Shown: positions 10,786 to 19,655, counted from the first letter of the stretch. The stretch is DNA of 64,000 nucleotides from Euglena gracilis (GCA_039621445.1 CP154954.1:78192073-78256072); one strand, 5' to 3'. The notes: generated by a model not told the origin, from the sequence alone. Translations and numbers: made by a program.

Positions 10786-13700
10786 GTTGCTTTCAGTGTG
10801 TCCAACCCCCCCCCCCCTGGAGGTGACTGACTGATTTTGGCTCCAGCCACCCCTGCCCCCCCCCCCCCATCGTCGAAGGCGCAGGAAATTTTTGGAGGGG
10901 GGCCTTGGCCAAAATCCATTGTTCCCAAGGGCCTGGGTCATTCACATTCTTCCAAAACCCGTCAATCACAAAAGTTCTCGGCAGCTTCGATTTGAGCCAT
11001 TTTGGCCCAAGTGGCTAAGTGGCCAGGGAGTGACCCCTCCCCCACTGTGGCGGGGAGGGGGGGTCGGTGAGCAGTGGCATGGTCCTGACCGACCCGGAGC
11101 TCTACCGCGACCTGTATGCCGGCATCGTGCCGGTTTGGGGCCTGCGCTGACACTCAGGCCCACTTCCCCACTCAGGGGTTTTCTGAAGCCAAACGGTCCC
11201 TCCTTCTTGGGGGTGGGGGTCCAAATACCGTTGGGGCCAATTCGGCGAAGACGAGCGGGACCAATGACAAATGTTCCGCGCCGACTCGTCACATACGTGT
11301 TGCACTTTGTTCCCCCGCCCAACCGCCCCCCAAGCCAGTTGAGCGGGCCCCACCGCAACCTCCTCGCTGGCACCCCCGCGTCGTCGGTGTTCTTTGGCGC
11401 AAAGGGCCAGCAGCTTCCCGTGGAACTCCGGTCCCAAAAAGTTACCTACCTCAGTGTCTCTCCATAAATGTTTGTGCGATCGCAGGCCAGAGCAGGCATG
11501 CGAACCCGGCCGGCAATGGGAATACCCGAGGCTGCGGGCACCCTGGTGAGTGACGTGTTGCGGTCCGACGTCGGGCTGGACAACAAGCAGCTGGTGACGG
11601 TCCTCGCGGTGGGAGGCGCCCTCATCCCGACGTGGCTGGTCAAAACCCCGTCGGAGGTGTTGAAGACCCGCCGCCAGGTGTCTGCCCTCTCTTTCTCTCT
11701 TCTGGCTGGGGTGGGGGGCTTAAGAAGTGAACCGGCGGCCCTTTTTTTTGGATTCTTTCCCGAAAATTCTGAGGGAGGTGTCACTTTTCAGTAACTTTGA
11801 GGATCCTCTTTTGGATTTTTGCCAATAATCGGCACAGGAACCCGCCCTATAATCCCCCCAAAAAAATCGCAAAATCCTCATCCACCTTGCGGTTTAGTAA
11901 ATGCGCCAACCAAGAGGGTATTTTTAAAGAAAAACTGAATTCTAAAACAAAATTGAAGTGGAAATTGTGTTGAAATTGACATTTTTTTTGACATTGTGAT
12001 CTTATTGTTCATTGTGAAAATTCTGTGTATTTGTACCTATTTTTGGATCTTCCTGTGGGAAGACCTTTCTCAAAACTTTCAGCAAAAAAAAATTCCACAG
12101 AACCCCCCCAGAAAATAGATCCTCTTTTAGGATCTTCAGGAACCCAGAGAAAAGGATCCGCCGTCTATTGGGGGCAGCATAGTAACCCCCCTCCCCTAAT
12201 GGTGCTGCGGGGCCAATAGAGCTGCGGGTCCAAATAGTGCCGCACCCCCTGCCGGATGAAGCGAGCGTCCAATAGTGCTGCACCCCCCCCAAATCACAGG
12301 AATGTGAGGAAATGCGTAGAAGCTGGTGCAGCCTGCTGCAGGCACCTTTTTTAATCCGCAGAGAGGGGAAAGGGGGCAAATTCCCACCCGATCAACTCAC
12401 AGAAGTCGTCCGAACATGAACCACACGACCTCACTACCCTCAGAGAAGGACATTGAGCAGACAAAAAGGGTGCCTGTGGTGACAGGCCGGGACTAAGAGG
12501 CACCCAGTCCAATAGTGCTGCGGGTCCAAATGGTGCTGCACCCCCTGCCGGAGGCTGCCGTCCAATAGAGCTGCGGATGCAATACAATTTGGGGGGGTTT
12601 CTTCCCTGTCCGGACGCGAGCAGATCCACATTAGCTTTTTTTTTTTGGATATTGATGGCTTTCCAATCTCGAGCGGAGGTCTTCATGGCTTACTGGGCAG
12701 TTGTATTTCTCCCGCCGGCCGTGCCCCCCAGGTCCCCCCAGGGGGGGATATATTTTTCGGCGCTGAAGGCGCCAAAAATTTTGAAAAAGGTGCCATTTTT
12801 AGCATTTTCACGATTTTTGGCCATCTTAGGGGGAAATTGAGTGGGTCCCCCCCCCTGAGGGGCCCCAGGGGGTGGGTGGGTAGGGGGACCCCCCCGGACT
12901 TAAAAAAAACCCTGCTCCCGCCCTCCCCCACACCCACCCACCCATGGCCACATGGCAATGGCAGGGCCTGGCCCACTCCTCCCCTCAGGCCGGCACAGCG
13001 GAGGACTCCGTGGCGGAGATCGGCCGTGTGGTCCGGGAGGGCGGCGTCGGCGCGCTGTACGTCGGGTACGGGGCGAACCTCCTCTATGCCTTCCCCGCCG
13101 ACGTCGTCAAGTTCCTGGTCTATGGCCAGGCCCGTTGCTGTGGGAACCCCTCCAACCACGGTCATGTGAAGGCTGCATGGAGCAGATTCAAAACCCCTGA
13201 GGGCCATTCCGGCAAAAAAAAACAGAAGTGAGAAAAATGAGGGTCCACTTTCCAGGCCAACGCTGGGAGGTAAATAACTTAAAGAAGGCAAATTTGAGGC
13301 TAAAGGCAGTGCTTGTTTTTGCCGGGAGAAACATTCCCAAAGGATTGCCTGTTGCACCATTTGGGGCCCACCGCCGGGGTCCTCCGCTTCCCAGCCTGTC
13401 CTCCCTCCCCGTCACAAGCAGCCCGCCTGCCCTCGACACCATCAAAGCTTCCCTGCACCCTGGCATCCAACCGCGGCGCTGCCTCGTTTTCAATCCTTTT
13501 CGCAATTTAGGATCGCCCAGCGTTGTGAGGGCATAAGGAAACTGTTGGTGCGGTGGAACTGGTTTTTTTTTGGCAATTATTACACACATCCAGAAGCAAA
13601 ACTTACGGAGAAAATGTGAAGATCAAAGTCGCTTTATGCAATCGGGTAATTCAAACTTTGGGTGGGGATCAGATTTTATCCAAACAGAGCCCAACAACTG

Positions 13701-15047
13701 GGGAAGTTGCCTGAAGGGAGATCCGGTTGGAGTGTTCATTGATCCATGAGGAATCTCTTCTTCGTCATTAGTCTTTGGGCAATTTCTATCTTATTTTGGT
13801 CACATTTATTCTTTTAAACATATTTATATTCTGTTAAATATCTGCATGTTTTTTCTGTGTTTTATGTTTCTTATTACCTCATTATCTGACTGGCTGCTCC
13901 CAGCTACATGCCCCCCCCCCCCCGGGAGGACCATATAGTCGAATCAGGGGGGGGGTCGTATGGTGGGACCCAGGTCCGACCTTTCGGGGAAAGTCGGGGT
14001 TATGGATTGGGATAGGGTGGGGGTTACGACTGGTTTCCCGTTGGGCTCCCCTTTTTCGAAAGTTGGGGAGAAGTTAGGCCGCATTGCGGACGGATTTTGG
14101 GGGAATTCAGGTCGGTTTCGGGCATTTCTGGGGCAAACAGGTGATTCAAAAATCTTCTTCCCAAAACGAAATCTTCTTCTTCCCAAAGCAACTCCTAACT
14201 TCTGGCCTAACTTGGTCCCCACCCTGCCAATTTTCGGCGCGACGGTCCTACCCCCTAACCCTATCCCTAAAATTGAATGCCCACCCTCCCCGAATCCGGC
14301 ACCGCGTGGTTCCCCGACGCCGCGGGACCGAAAGTCGAAAAGTCGGACTTGGCCCACCATACGACCCCTCCCCCCTGATCCACTATATGCCCCCCCCCCA
14401 ACAGATGGCAGCTCCCAACTTTATGGGAAGCTGCCATCTTATTATTATCTTGCAGTATCTTACATCGTTATCTTATCTTACAAACGGGGTTGCTCCCTCC
14501 GGGCAGGTCTGCTGGTGCTCGGGCTGGAGGCCCATGCTCTCGGCGGAAAGCATGCGGAATACGGAACGGGACCTTTGGGTCCCCTCTGGCAAGTTGGTTG
14601 GTGGGTCCCAGTGCGCGGCCCGCCAGAACCCCACCCTTTGAATGGCTTCGCACATGGGCAACGCCTAAATCAGGTGGAACGATCCAACTCTCCATCGGGA
14701 AATTGTGGAACCCGCCTTTGTTTGGGGCGGAGAGAATTGTGCCCGTGTGTTGGAAGACGGTGGGACAAACTCAACCCAGATCCCGCCTGGGGTGACAGGG
14801 CAGTTCCGCGGGGGCCCCTCTCCCCGGTGGAGTCGGCTGTGTTCGGAGGCGTGGCGGGGATGACCGCGGCGCTCGTGACCACCCCGCTGGACGTGATCCG
14901 GCCCAGGGCCCACCTCCGTGGCATTTTCTGCCCCCACAACACACGTGCACACACAACACACACAACACACACAACACACACAACACACACACAACACACA
15001 CACACACACACAACACACAACACATACACGCGCGCATGCAACACACA

Positions 15048-15085
<38 letters not shown>

Positions 15086-16822
15086 ACACACATCACACAC
15101 ATCACACATCACGCACAGCGTGGCTAGGTTGGGGTCAGGGCTTTTTTTTTTCAACTTTGGACCTGCAGCCATTTTTTGGCCTTTTTTTCTTCTTTTTTTT
15201 ACCCCAAAATTGACCCCCCCCCCCAAAAGAGAGCATCCGGGCCCCGCTTCCCCCCAGAGGGGGGTGAGGGTGCCCCCTGGGTTGGTGGGTGGGCCCCTCC
15301 TCTGGTCTTTAAGAAATCTCTTGTTGGGGCTGTGGTGTTGTGGTCTGGGTTATCAGTGTCGGAACCATGCCGTTGTTTAAGGTGCGTCCGACCTGACTGA
15401 CCGGTTTTGCTTTGTGACTGACTGGTGGCCCGGACCCCCAATTGGGTGGGGTTGGCCAGAAATCCGAAGTGGCTACCCGACGCTTAAGGACCTGGAAAAA
15501 AATGGGGGCTTTTTGGCCAAAACCCATTTATTTTAGGCCATTTTTGACCCGAGTGACGACCACCCGGGTGGGGGGGGGAGGGGGTGGCTGGTTTTTGAAA
15601 AGTTATTGACTGGTCTTTTTTTTGGAAAGCGGAAAGCAACCCTCCTTCCCCCCCGGCCAAGGAGCAATGATTGGCTGCAGTCCGGTGGATCGACCCCATT
15701 TTTAATCCACACAAACATTCCAACCAGTCTTCTGGTAGCCAAACCTGGACTTGCTGCACCCACGCCCGCGCTCCACTGGAATTGAGAAAAGCGCGGGATG
15801 AACGAGTGCATTTGGCTGCCTTGGCCGCAGCTGGCGGAATTTTTGTGGTCAGGCAAACACACAGGAAGCAAAAACGATGGGGGACCAGCCATTTGCCCGA
15901 ATGGTCACCCCCCCCCTGCATTTCCATCGCCCTTTTGGAGGAGTTTTTTTTGTCCTTTTTGAGATGCGAAGCCGCCAACAACACCCGGCGGAAGCCCCCG
16001 GATGACCCTGTTTGTCCATTTTCCTCCCTGTCCATTTTGTCTGGACTGCCAGTTCCACCCCCCAACCCGGGGCATCCCGCTCTCTCCCCCTCTCCCCCGG
16101 GCTGGCCAGCAGCCGTCCCCCCGTGGTGTGTGTCCCCGAGCCCGAGGGGGCCGGCCCTGCCGGGACCCGCCTGATGGCGGAGGCCGACCAGCGGCGGTAC
16201 AGCTCCGCCCTGGACTGCGCCGTCAAGACGGTCCGCGAGGGCCAGGGCTGGCTGCAGGGCGTTGCGTGGGTGGTGCGCGCACCGCCAGTCGACAACGTTT
16301 TCCAGGCAGCAGCTCCCAGGGCCGCTGATGCAAAGTTGGGGGCAGTCGCGCTGGGCTGAAATGAAAAAAAACAAAATACGCAAAGCGCAAAGCTAAAATT
16401 TTTGCGAGAGGATGGTCAAATGGCCAAAAATTGAGGTTTTTTTGTTTTCACATTTGTTTGTTTGTTGGGATTTTTTGCCAAAAAAAATCCCAACCTGCTG
16501 GATTTGGTCTTTTTTTTGCATGTTTTTGGCAACCAGCCGGGTCCAGCTGCCAGCCAGCCGGAACCCCCCCCCCCCGATCCCAACTCCCCAGGGGTCGCGG
16601 TCTCCAGGCAGCACCTTGGCCCACCTGTCCCACCGGCCAACCGCCAAGCCAGGGGGCCCTGCGGGCCGACGGGTGGCCGGTGCTGATGTCGGGGGTGGGG
16701 CCCCGGCTGACGTCCAAGGTGCTTGCCAACGCCATCCAGTTCGCCAGCTTCGACTTCAGCCAGCGCCTGCTCGGCGCCCGCCGCCAGCGGGGGATGGGAC
16801 GCGGGGCGGACAGGGGAGGGGG
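10676..16822 (+). CDS. Mitochondrial carrier family gene, SAM-carrier-like, at least seven exons
   Basis: Assembled from seven + strand exons (10,676-10,785; 11,075-11,132; 11,486-11,677; 12,989-13,133; 14,804-14,901; 16,165-16,260; 16,653-16,822). The product has the tripartite SLC25 design, with PLDTIR, PSEVLK and PLDVIR signatures at the ends of the odd-numbered helices. These signatures, the LFPLDTIR context and the TTPLDVI context resemble the S-adenosylmethionine carrier subgroup, so import of SAM into mitochondria or plastids is the best guess; the substrate is inferred, not shown. Introns 2, 3 and 4 have GT-AG edges with matching phases. Introns 1, 5 and 6 are ambiguous (see findings). 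Introns 1, 3, 4 and 5 carry repeats. The C-terminal end is uncertain. Confidence 0.8.
10781..11081. repeat. Intron 1 element, flanked by a 9-bp direct repeat
   Basis: Lies between two copies of GTCCTGACC (10,772-10,780 and 11,082-11,090). Its interior is homologous to 15,366-15,560: ACCATACCGTTG versus ACCATGCCGTTG, then GTGACTGACTG, a C/G-run, GGAAATTTTTGG versus GGAAAAAAATGG, TTGGCCAAAA(T/C)CCATT, CCATTTTGGCCC versus CCATTTTTGACCC, and GAGTGAC. The homology starts right at the exon border, as expected if the intron is a short inserted element. Confidence 0.6.
11075..11132 (+). CDS. Carrier exon 2: matrix loop to helix 2 entry
   Basis: Encodes VLTDPELYRDLYAGIVP, matching the LY-x-G-x-x-P block that follows the matrix helix of repeat 1. 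The right edge is CCG|GT at 11,132 in phase 0, and it joins in frame to exon 3. The left edge is either a canonical AG at 11,073-11,074 (phase 2, in frame with a donor after 10,785) or the direct-repeat junction at 11,082. Confidence 0.65.
11486..11677 (+). CDS. Carrier exon 3: helices 2-3 with PSEVLK
   Basis: Starts after CGCAG and ends at CAG|GTG, phase 0 at both edges, 64 codons. It covers the end of repeat 1 (EAAGTLVSDVL) and helix 3 of repeat 2 (VLAVGGALIPTWLVK) with the second signature TPSEVLKTRRQ. The P-S-E-V form of this signature, instead of P-x-D, is one of the features shared with SAM carriers. Third codon positions are mostly G or C. Confidence 0.88.
12180..12590. repeat. Repeat of the CAATAG(A/T)GCTGCGG motif in intron 3
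   Basis: Blocks at 12,180-12,290 and 12,505-12,590 carry the same ordered phrases: CCAATAGTGCTGC, GGGTCCAAATAGTGC or GGTGC, CACCCCCTGCCGGA. About 215 bp of unrelated sequence separates them. The arrangement looks like two copies of a short dispersed repeat. No ORF is conserved between them. Confidence 0.7.
12719..12914 (+). mobile_element. hAT-like MITE, left end missing (intron 3)
   Basis: Retains the family core (GATATATTTTTCGGCGC, GAAGGCGCC, TTTTTAGCATTTT, TTTTTGGCCAT) and the intact right end CTTAAAAAAAACCCTG ending at 12,914. The CAGGG left end present in complete copies is absent, so it is truncated. It sits in intron 3 of the carrier gene, + strand of the family orientation. Confidence 0.85.
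12989..13133 (+). CDS. Carrier exon 4: second matrix helix and helix 4
   Basis: Acceptor CCTCAG at 12,988 and donor GT at 13,134-13,135. It enters in phase 0 and leaves in phase 1. It encodes AGTAEDSVAEIGRVVREGG, then VGALYVGYGANLLYAFPA and VVKFLVYGQA, the usual EG-x-x-LY-x-GY and P-x-x-(I/V)KF blocks of repeat 2. The distance from PSEVLK to this block matches the family. Confidence 0.88.
13134..13931. other. Intron 4, left part: nothing recognised
   Basis: Mixed-composition sequence without coding bias up to a C-run at 13,911-13,922, next to the TIR element. Confidence 0.5.
13932..14389. mobile_element. TIR element, family T copy 1 (intron 4)
   Basis: About 50-bp terminal inverted repeats: the left starts CATATAGTCGAATCAGGGG then GGTCGTATGGTGGGACC, and the right ends with the complement of CATATAGTGGATCAGGGG then GGTCGTATGGTGGGCC. 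The inside has CCCTAACCCTATCCCTAA (14,253-14,272) and no ORF with bias. The same family, with a different outer 12 bp, is at 37,132-38,558. I could not find a simple target duplication. Confidence 0.85.
14404..14438. other. Short hairpin
   Basis: GATGGCAGCTCCC and its near-complement GGGAAGCTGCCATC are separated by about 8 bases. It lies just outside the right end of the TIR element, followed by a TTATC-rich stretch. The role is unknown. Confidence 0.6.
14804..14901 (+). CDS. Carrier exon 5: helix 5 with PLDVIR
   Basis: Acceptor GGGCAG at 14,803. The exon starts in phase 1 and so matches the phase-1 donor of exon 4. It encodes PRGPLSPVESAVFGGVAG, then MTAALVTTPLDVIR, the third carrier signature. 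The right edge is unresolved. Homology predicts a join straight to TRLMAEA (16,165), but no GT-AG pair gives it; a GT at 14,926 would be in phase 1 and has no matching acceptor that I can find. Confidence 0.85.
14937..15112. repeat. (CA)n / (ACAAC)n microsatellite in intron 5
   Basis: CA and CAACACA units over about 175 bp. Reverse frames through it give long Cys/Val strings that are not genes. Confidence 0.95.
15136..15322 (+). mobile_element. Degenerate hAT-like MITE in intron 5
   Basis: The left end CAGGGCTTTTTTTTTTCAA starts at 15,136, preceded by GTTGGGGT (15,128-15,135). The right end GGTCTTTAAGAAATCTCTT is followed by GTTGGGGC (15,323-15,330), a 7-of-8 duplication. The usual GGCGCCGAAGGCGCC core is missing, so this is a diverged or internally replaced relative. 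Confidence 0.55.
15366..15560. repeat. Second copy of the intron 1 element
   Basis: Homologous in order and orientation to the interior of carrier intron 1 (10,781-11,081), starting ACCATGCCGTTG. Here it lies within intron 5 and is not an intron by itself. I see no 9-bp flanking duplication. Confidence 0.55.
15561..16164. other. Rest of intron 5: nothing recognised
   Basis: Contains G-runs and C-runs, and a frame through 15,671-16,174 that lacks coding bias. The last in-frame AG before exon 6 is in GTCCCCGAG at about 16,138-16,139; using it would insert nine residues before TRLM. Confidence 0.4.
16165..16260 (+). CDS. Carrier exon 6: third matrix helix
   Basis: Encodes TRLMAEADQRRYSSALDCAV, then KTVREGQGWLQG, the continuation of PLDVIR (TRLM) and the EG-x-x-G block of repeat 3. 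The right edge is either GGC|GTTGCG at 16,260 (phase 0) or, by homology, just after GGCTGGC, a motif echoed before exon 7. The left edge has no convincing AG at the homology-predicted point. Confidence 0.8.
16653..16822 (+). CDS. Carrier exon 7: helix 6 and C-terminus
   Basis: A canonical AG at 16,651-16,652 opens in phase 0. It encodes GWPVLMSGVGPRLTSKVLAN and AIQFASFDFSQRLLGARRQRG, matching the G-x-x-PR block and helix 6 of the family. The body could run on to a stop at 17,022-17,024, which would add a long tail of unusual composition. A GT donor at 16,823 (phase 2) and an AG at 17,061 would instead end the protein at a TAA at 17,119. Confidence 0.82.
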
Positions 16823-17061
16823 GTCTGCCAATCAGCAGCTGCATGGCAGCATTCTCCTTCACGTGCAGTGCAAAGTTGAACAGGCTGCTTTGCCGCCCCA
16901 GAGGATCGGCCATCGAAATTCGACCCATGAAGTTGCATTCCCTCCCTGGCGGGATTTGGGGGCGTTGTCGGAGACACCACCGGGATGCCTGGGGGCTGGC
17001 CCATCCCCCCCTGCCACCGACTAGCCCCCCGCGGTCCACCCGCCCGCCCCCCCCCCCCCAG

Positions 17062-17118
17062 CCTCCTCCACTGGTGGCCCAGCACTCAGCCACCCCGGAA
17101 GGCCCATCCGCCACAGCC
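17062..17118 (+). CDS. Small exon with a perfect GTAAGT donor
   Basis: The left edge is a 13-base C-run plus AG; the right edge is GCC|GTAAGT. In the frame open across it, it encodes PPPLVAQHSATPEGPSATA. In the phase dictated by carrier exon 7 it would instead read to a stop at its end. It is either the terminal carrier exon or the first seen exon of the next gene. Confidence 0.5.
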
Positions 17119-17651
17119 GTAAGTCCCGTGGCTGGCGTGGTCAGGCCGACGGCCCCCTTCACACGCCCATCGGACGCTGTGCCAGTCCTCCTCCACCGCA
17201 CGGCGCAGCCCGCGACACGCTCCAGAATCCCCTTTCCCTTCTGTCTGAGTCCTCCCTCGTTACAGGCGGAATTTTGCATGTTTTGGTTCTTCGTTGTTGG
17301 ACCCCCCCCTGCGGCCAAGGACGAGGGCACCTTCCAAATTGTTAGGCATTTTAAGACAATTCAAAGGCATTTTCAGGCTTCTTGAAGGCTTTTTATGGTT
17401 TTCAACACCTAATAAAGAAATATGCCTTGCCTCTCCCTCCCCCTGACACTCTGGGAGGGGAAGGAGTTTCAGATGGGTGGAGCCCACCGTCAGCCTGATC
17501 TTTCGGCCAAAAGAAAGTCCAATAGTGAGCATTTTTTCGGTGAGCATTTTTTTTCAGACAACACGGGTGTTGTTCCTCCCTGCTGCTTCCGGGTTGCAAA
17601 AAAAGGGGGCAGATGGGGGAATTCATACAGTTCCGGTTCTCCTTCCCTCAG

Positions 17652-17821
17652 GCCGCGCCGCCCTCCCCCGCCGCATATGTGACGCAGCCCGGCTGCCGCC
17701 CCGCCCCGTGCATGCCCCGCCGCCCGTGACCCGATGTCGGCCGACCGCGGCCCTCCCCGGGGGCCCCCGCCACCCGGCGGCAAAGGGATGGGCATGGGGC
17801 GTGGTGAGCCCAGGGTGACGC
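17652..17821 (+). CDS. Exon with a candidate start, Gly/Pro/Lys-rich protein
   Basis: Acceptor CCCTCAG at 17,651. An ATG at 17,734 opens MSADRGPPRGPPPPGGKGMG, then MGRGEPRVT, with strong G/C-ending codons. The GGKGMGMGRGE composition resembles the later GKG exons, so this may be the N-terminus of that protein. The frame is interrupted at 17,822 by a complete MITE, and the target sequence GGTGACGC resumes after it at 18,090. Either the MITE is intronic and the exon ends before it, or it has broken the exon. Confidence 0.5.
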
Positions 17822-18089
17822 CAGGGATTTTTTTAAGTTTGGACCCCCGGGAGGGGGGGGGTAGGGTGGGTGGGTACGGCCCAGCCCCCCCCCCCCCGCG
17901 GAGGAGGTGGGATATACTTTTCGGCGCCGCAGGCGCCGAAAAAAATTCTATTTTTAGCACTTTTCGCGATTTTCGGCCATTTTTTGTGGGTCCCCCGGGA
18001 CCCCTCCCCCCCCCGGGGGGGCCCCCCCCGGGGGGTGGGTGGGGGGGGGGGGACCCCCCCTTCCCCCCCCGGTCTTAAAAAAACCCCTG
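17822..18089 (+). mobile_element. Complete hAT-like MITE with exact 8-bp target duplication
   Basis: 268 bp. The left end is CAGGGATTTTTTTAAG and the right end CTTAAAAAAACCCCTG. It is flanked by GGTGACGC at 17,814-17,821 and 18,090-18,097, an exact 8-bp duplication. The core contains GGATATACTTTTCGGCGCC, CAGGCGCCGAAA, TTTTTAGCACTTTTCGCG and a palindromic G/C-run zone. It has no ORF, so it is non-autonomous. The CAGGG end and the 8-bp duplication fit the hAT superfamily. Confidence 0.93.
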
Positions 18090-18381
18090 GGTGACGCCCG
18101 GGCCCACCTCTCCAGGCTGTCGTTGGGGGTGTGGGGTATGGGCGGTGGTGCCTGGCGGACATCCATGCACGCACATGTGCACAGAAAACGTCCACAAATG
18201 TTCAAGCAAACAACTGCAGGAAGACAAACCACAGAGTGGGCGTATTTAAATACACGCACAAACTCTTCCTCTCGCACACAACGCACACAACATGCACACA
18301 CAAACACACAAACATTCAAACATGCACACATGAATGTTCCCTCTCCCTCACACAACAGACGCACACATCACAAACACAAAC

Positions 18382-18645
18382 CAGGGTTTTTTTTTTAAGT
18401 CTTGAACCCCTGGGGGGAAGGGGGGGTAGGCTCTCTGGGTCTGCCCGAGCCCCCCCCCCCCCCGGGGGGTCCCCCCAGGGGGATACTTTTTGGCGCCGAA
18501 GGCACCGAAATTTTTTGAAAAAGGTGCTATTTTCAGCATTTTTGCAATTTTTGGCCATTTTCGGGGGAAATTCAGTGGGTCCCCCGGGACAAGGGGTGGG
18601 TGGGTTGGGGACCCCCCTCCCACCGGTCTTAAAAAAAAAACCCTG
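18382..18645 (+). mobile_element. Complete hAT-like MITE with exact 8-bp target duplication
   Basis: 264 bp, CAGGG to CCCTG, with TTTTTTTTTTAAG and CTTAAAAAAAAAA inside the ends. ACACAAAC occurs on both sides (18,374-18,381 and 18,646-18,653), in a CA-rich target. The core matches the 17.8-kb copy (GGCGCCGAAGGCACCGAAA, GCATTTTTGC, GGCCATTTTCGGGGG). Confidence 0.95.
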
Positions 18646-18752
18646 ACACAAACATTAAAACACACAGGAAAGTTCCCTCTCTCTCTCTTACGATGCACAC
18701 ACAACGCACACACCCACAATACACACACACACTCTCTCTCTGACTCTGCCAA

Positions 18753-18867
18753 AGGCGGGGCCCTGCCCTTGCCCGGGCCCCGCGGCCCGCCTTTCGGTCC
18801 CCCTGGGCTGCCCCCCGGCTCCCCTGCCTCGGGCCCCGGCCCTGGCCATGCATCCACTTCCCCCGGC
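18753..18867 (+). CDS. Exon candidate of the Gly/Pro-rich protein
   Basis: The frame GGC GGG GCC... encodes GGALPLPGPRGPPFGPPGLP, then PGSPASGPGPGHASTSPG, with nearly all codons ending in G or C. An AAAG acceptor-like edge is on the left and GGC|GTGACC is a possible donor. The composition matches the exons at 19,545, 20,340 and 22,490. Confidence 0.5.
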
Positions 18868-18876
18868 GTGACCCCC

Positions 18877-18925
18877 TTGAAAGTCATTCGAATGAAACCC
18901 CAATTTGTCGTGGACACATATTTCC

Positions 18926-18956
<31 letters not shown>

Positions 18957-19235
18957 TGTATGTATGTATGTATGTATGTATGTATGTATGTATGTATGTA
19001 TGTATGTATGTATGTATGTATGTATGTATGTATGTATGTATGTATGTATGTATGTATGTATGTATGTATGTATGTATGTATGTATGTATGTATGTATGTA
19101 TGTATGTATGTATGTATGTATGTATGTATGTATGTGTGTATGTATGTATGTAATGTATGTATGTATGTATGTATGTATGTATGTATGTATGTATGTATGT
19201 ATGTATGTATGTATGTATGTATGTATGTATGTATG

Positions 19236-19266
<31 letters not shown>

Positions 19267-19525
19267 CGTATGTATGTATGTATGTATGTATGTATGTATG
19301 TATGTATGTAGGTATGTATGTATGTATGTAATGTATGTATGTATGTATGTATGTATGTAATGTATGTATGTATGTATGTATGTATGTATGTATGTATGTA
19401 TGTATGTATGTATGTATGTATGTGTGTATGTATGTATGTATGTATGTATGTATGTATGTATGTATGTATGTGTGTATGTATGTATACCTGTGTGTGTGTG
19501 TGTTTAGATCCACGACATCCCCCCC
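18877..19525. mobile_element. Satellite-carrying element, copy 1: (TATG)n between inverted ends
   Basis: The left part (GTCATTCGAATGAAACCCCA, then ATTTGTCGTGGACACATATTTCC) and right part (TGTTTAGATCCACGACAT) recur around another tetranucleotide tract at 21,826-22,410. GTCGTGGA on the left and its complement TCCACGAC on the right are inverted. Between them lies about 560 bp of TATG repeats with rare breaks. The frames of Tyr-Val-Cys-Met and Tyr-Ile-His-Thr are microsatellite artefacts. Confidence 0.8.
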
Positions 19526-19544
19526 GGGGGGTGTCGCTAAGTGA

Positions 19545-19655
19545 ATCCATGGCCCCGGCCCCGGCCTCCCCGGGCCCCTGCTGGGCAAGGGCGGGCCGGG
19601 CAAGGGGGCCCCCGGCAAGGGCGGCCCCCCCGGCAAGGGAGGTCCGGGACCACAC
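19545..19655 (+). CDS. Exon candidate with GKG repeats
   Basis: One frame encodes HGPGPGLPGPLLGKGGPGKG, then APGKGGPPGKGGPGP. The Gly-Lys-Gly-Gly-Pro spacing continues in the next exon (GKGGPGKGEY), which supports both belonging to one protein. It lies immediately right of the (TATG)n element. Splice edges are unclear. Confidence 0.55.

Noticed and set aside
10991-11010. GAGCCATTTTGGCCCAAG, similar to the dinoflagellate spliced-leader sequence
   Set aside because: One copy only, one base off in the core, inside the intron 1 repeat, with no donor or promoter context; GGCCATTTT is common in this window's repeats. Not enough to assign the organism.
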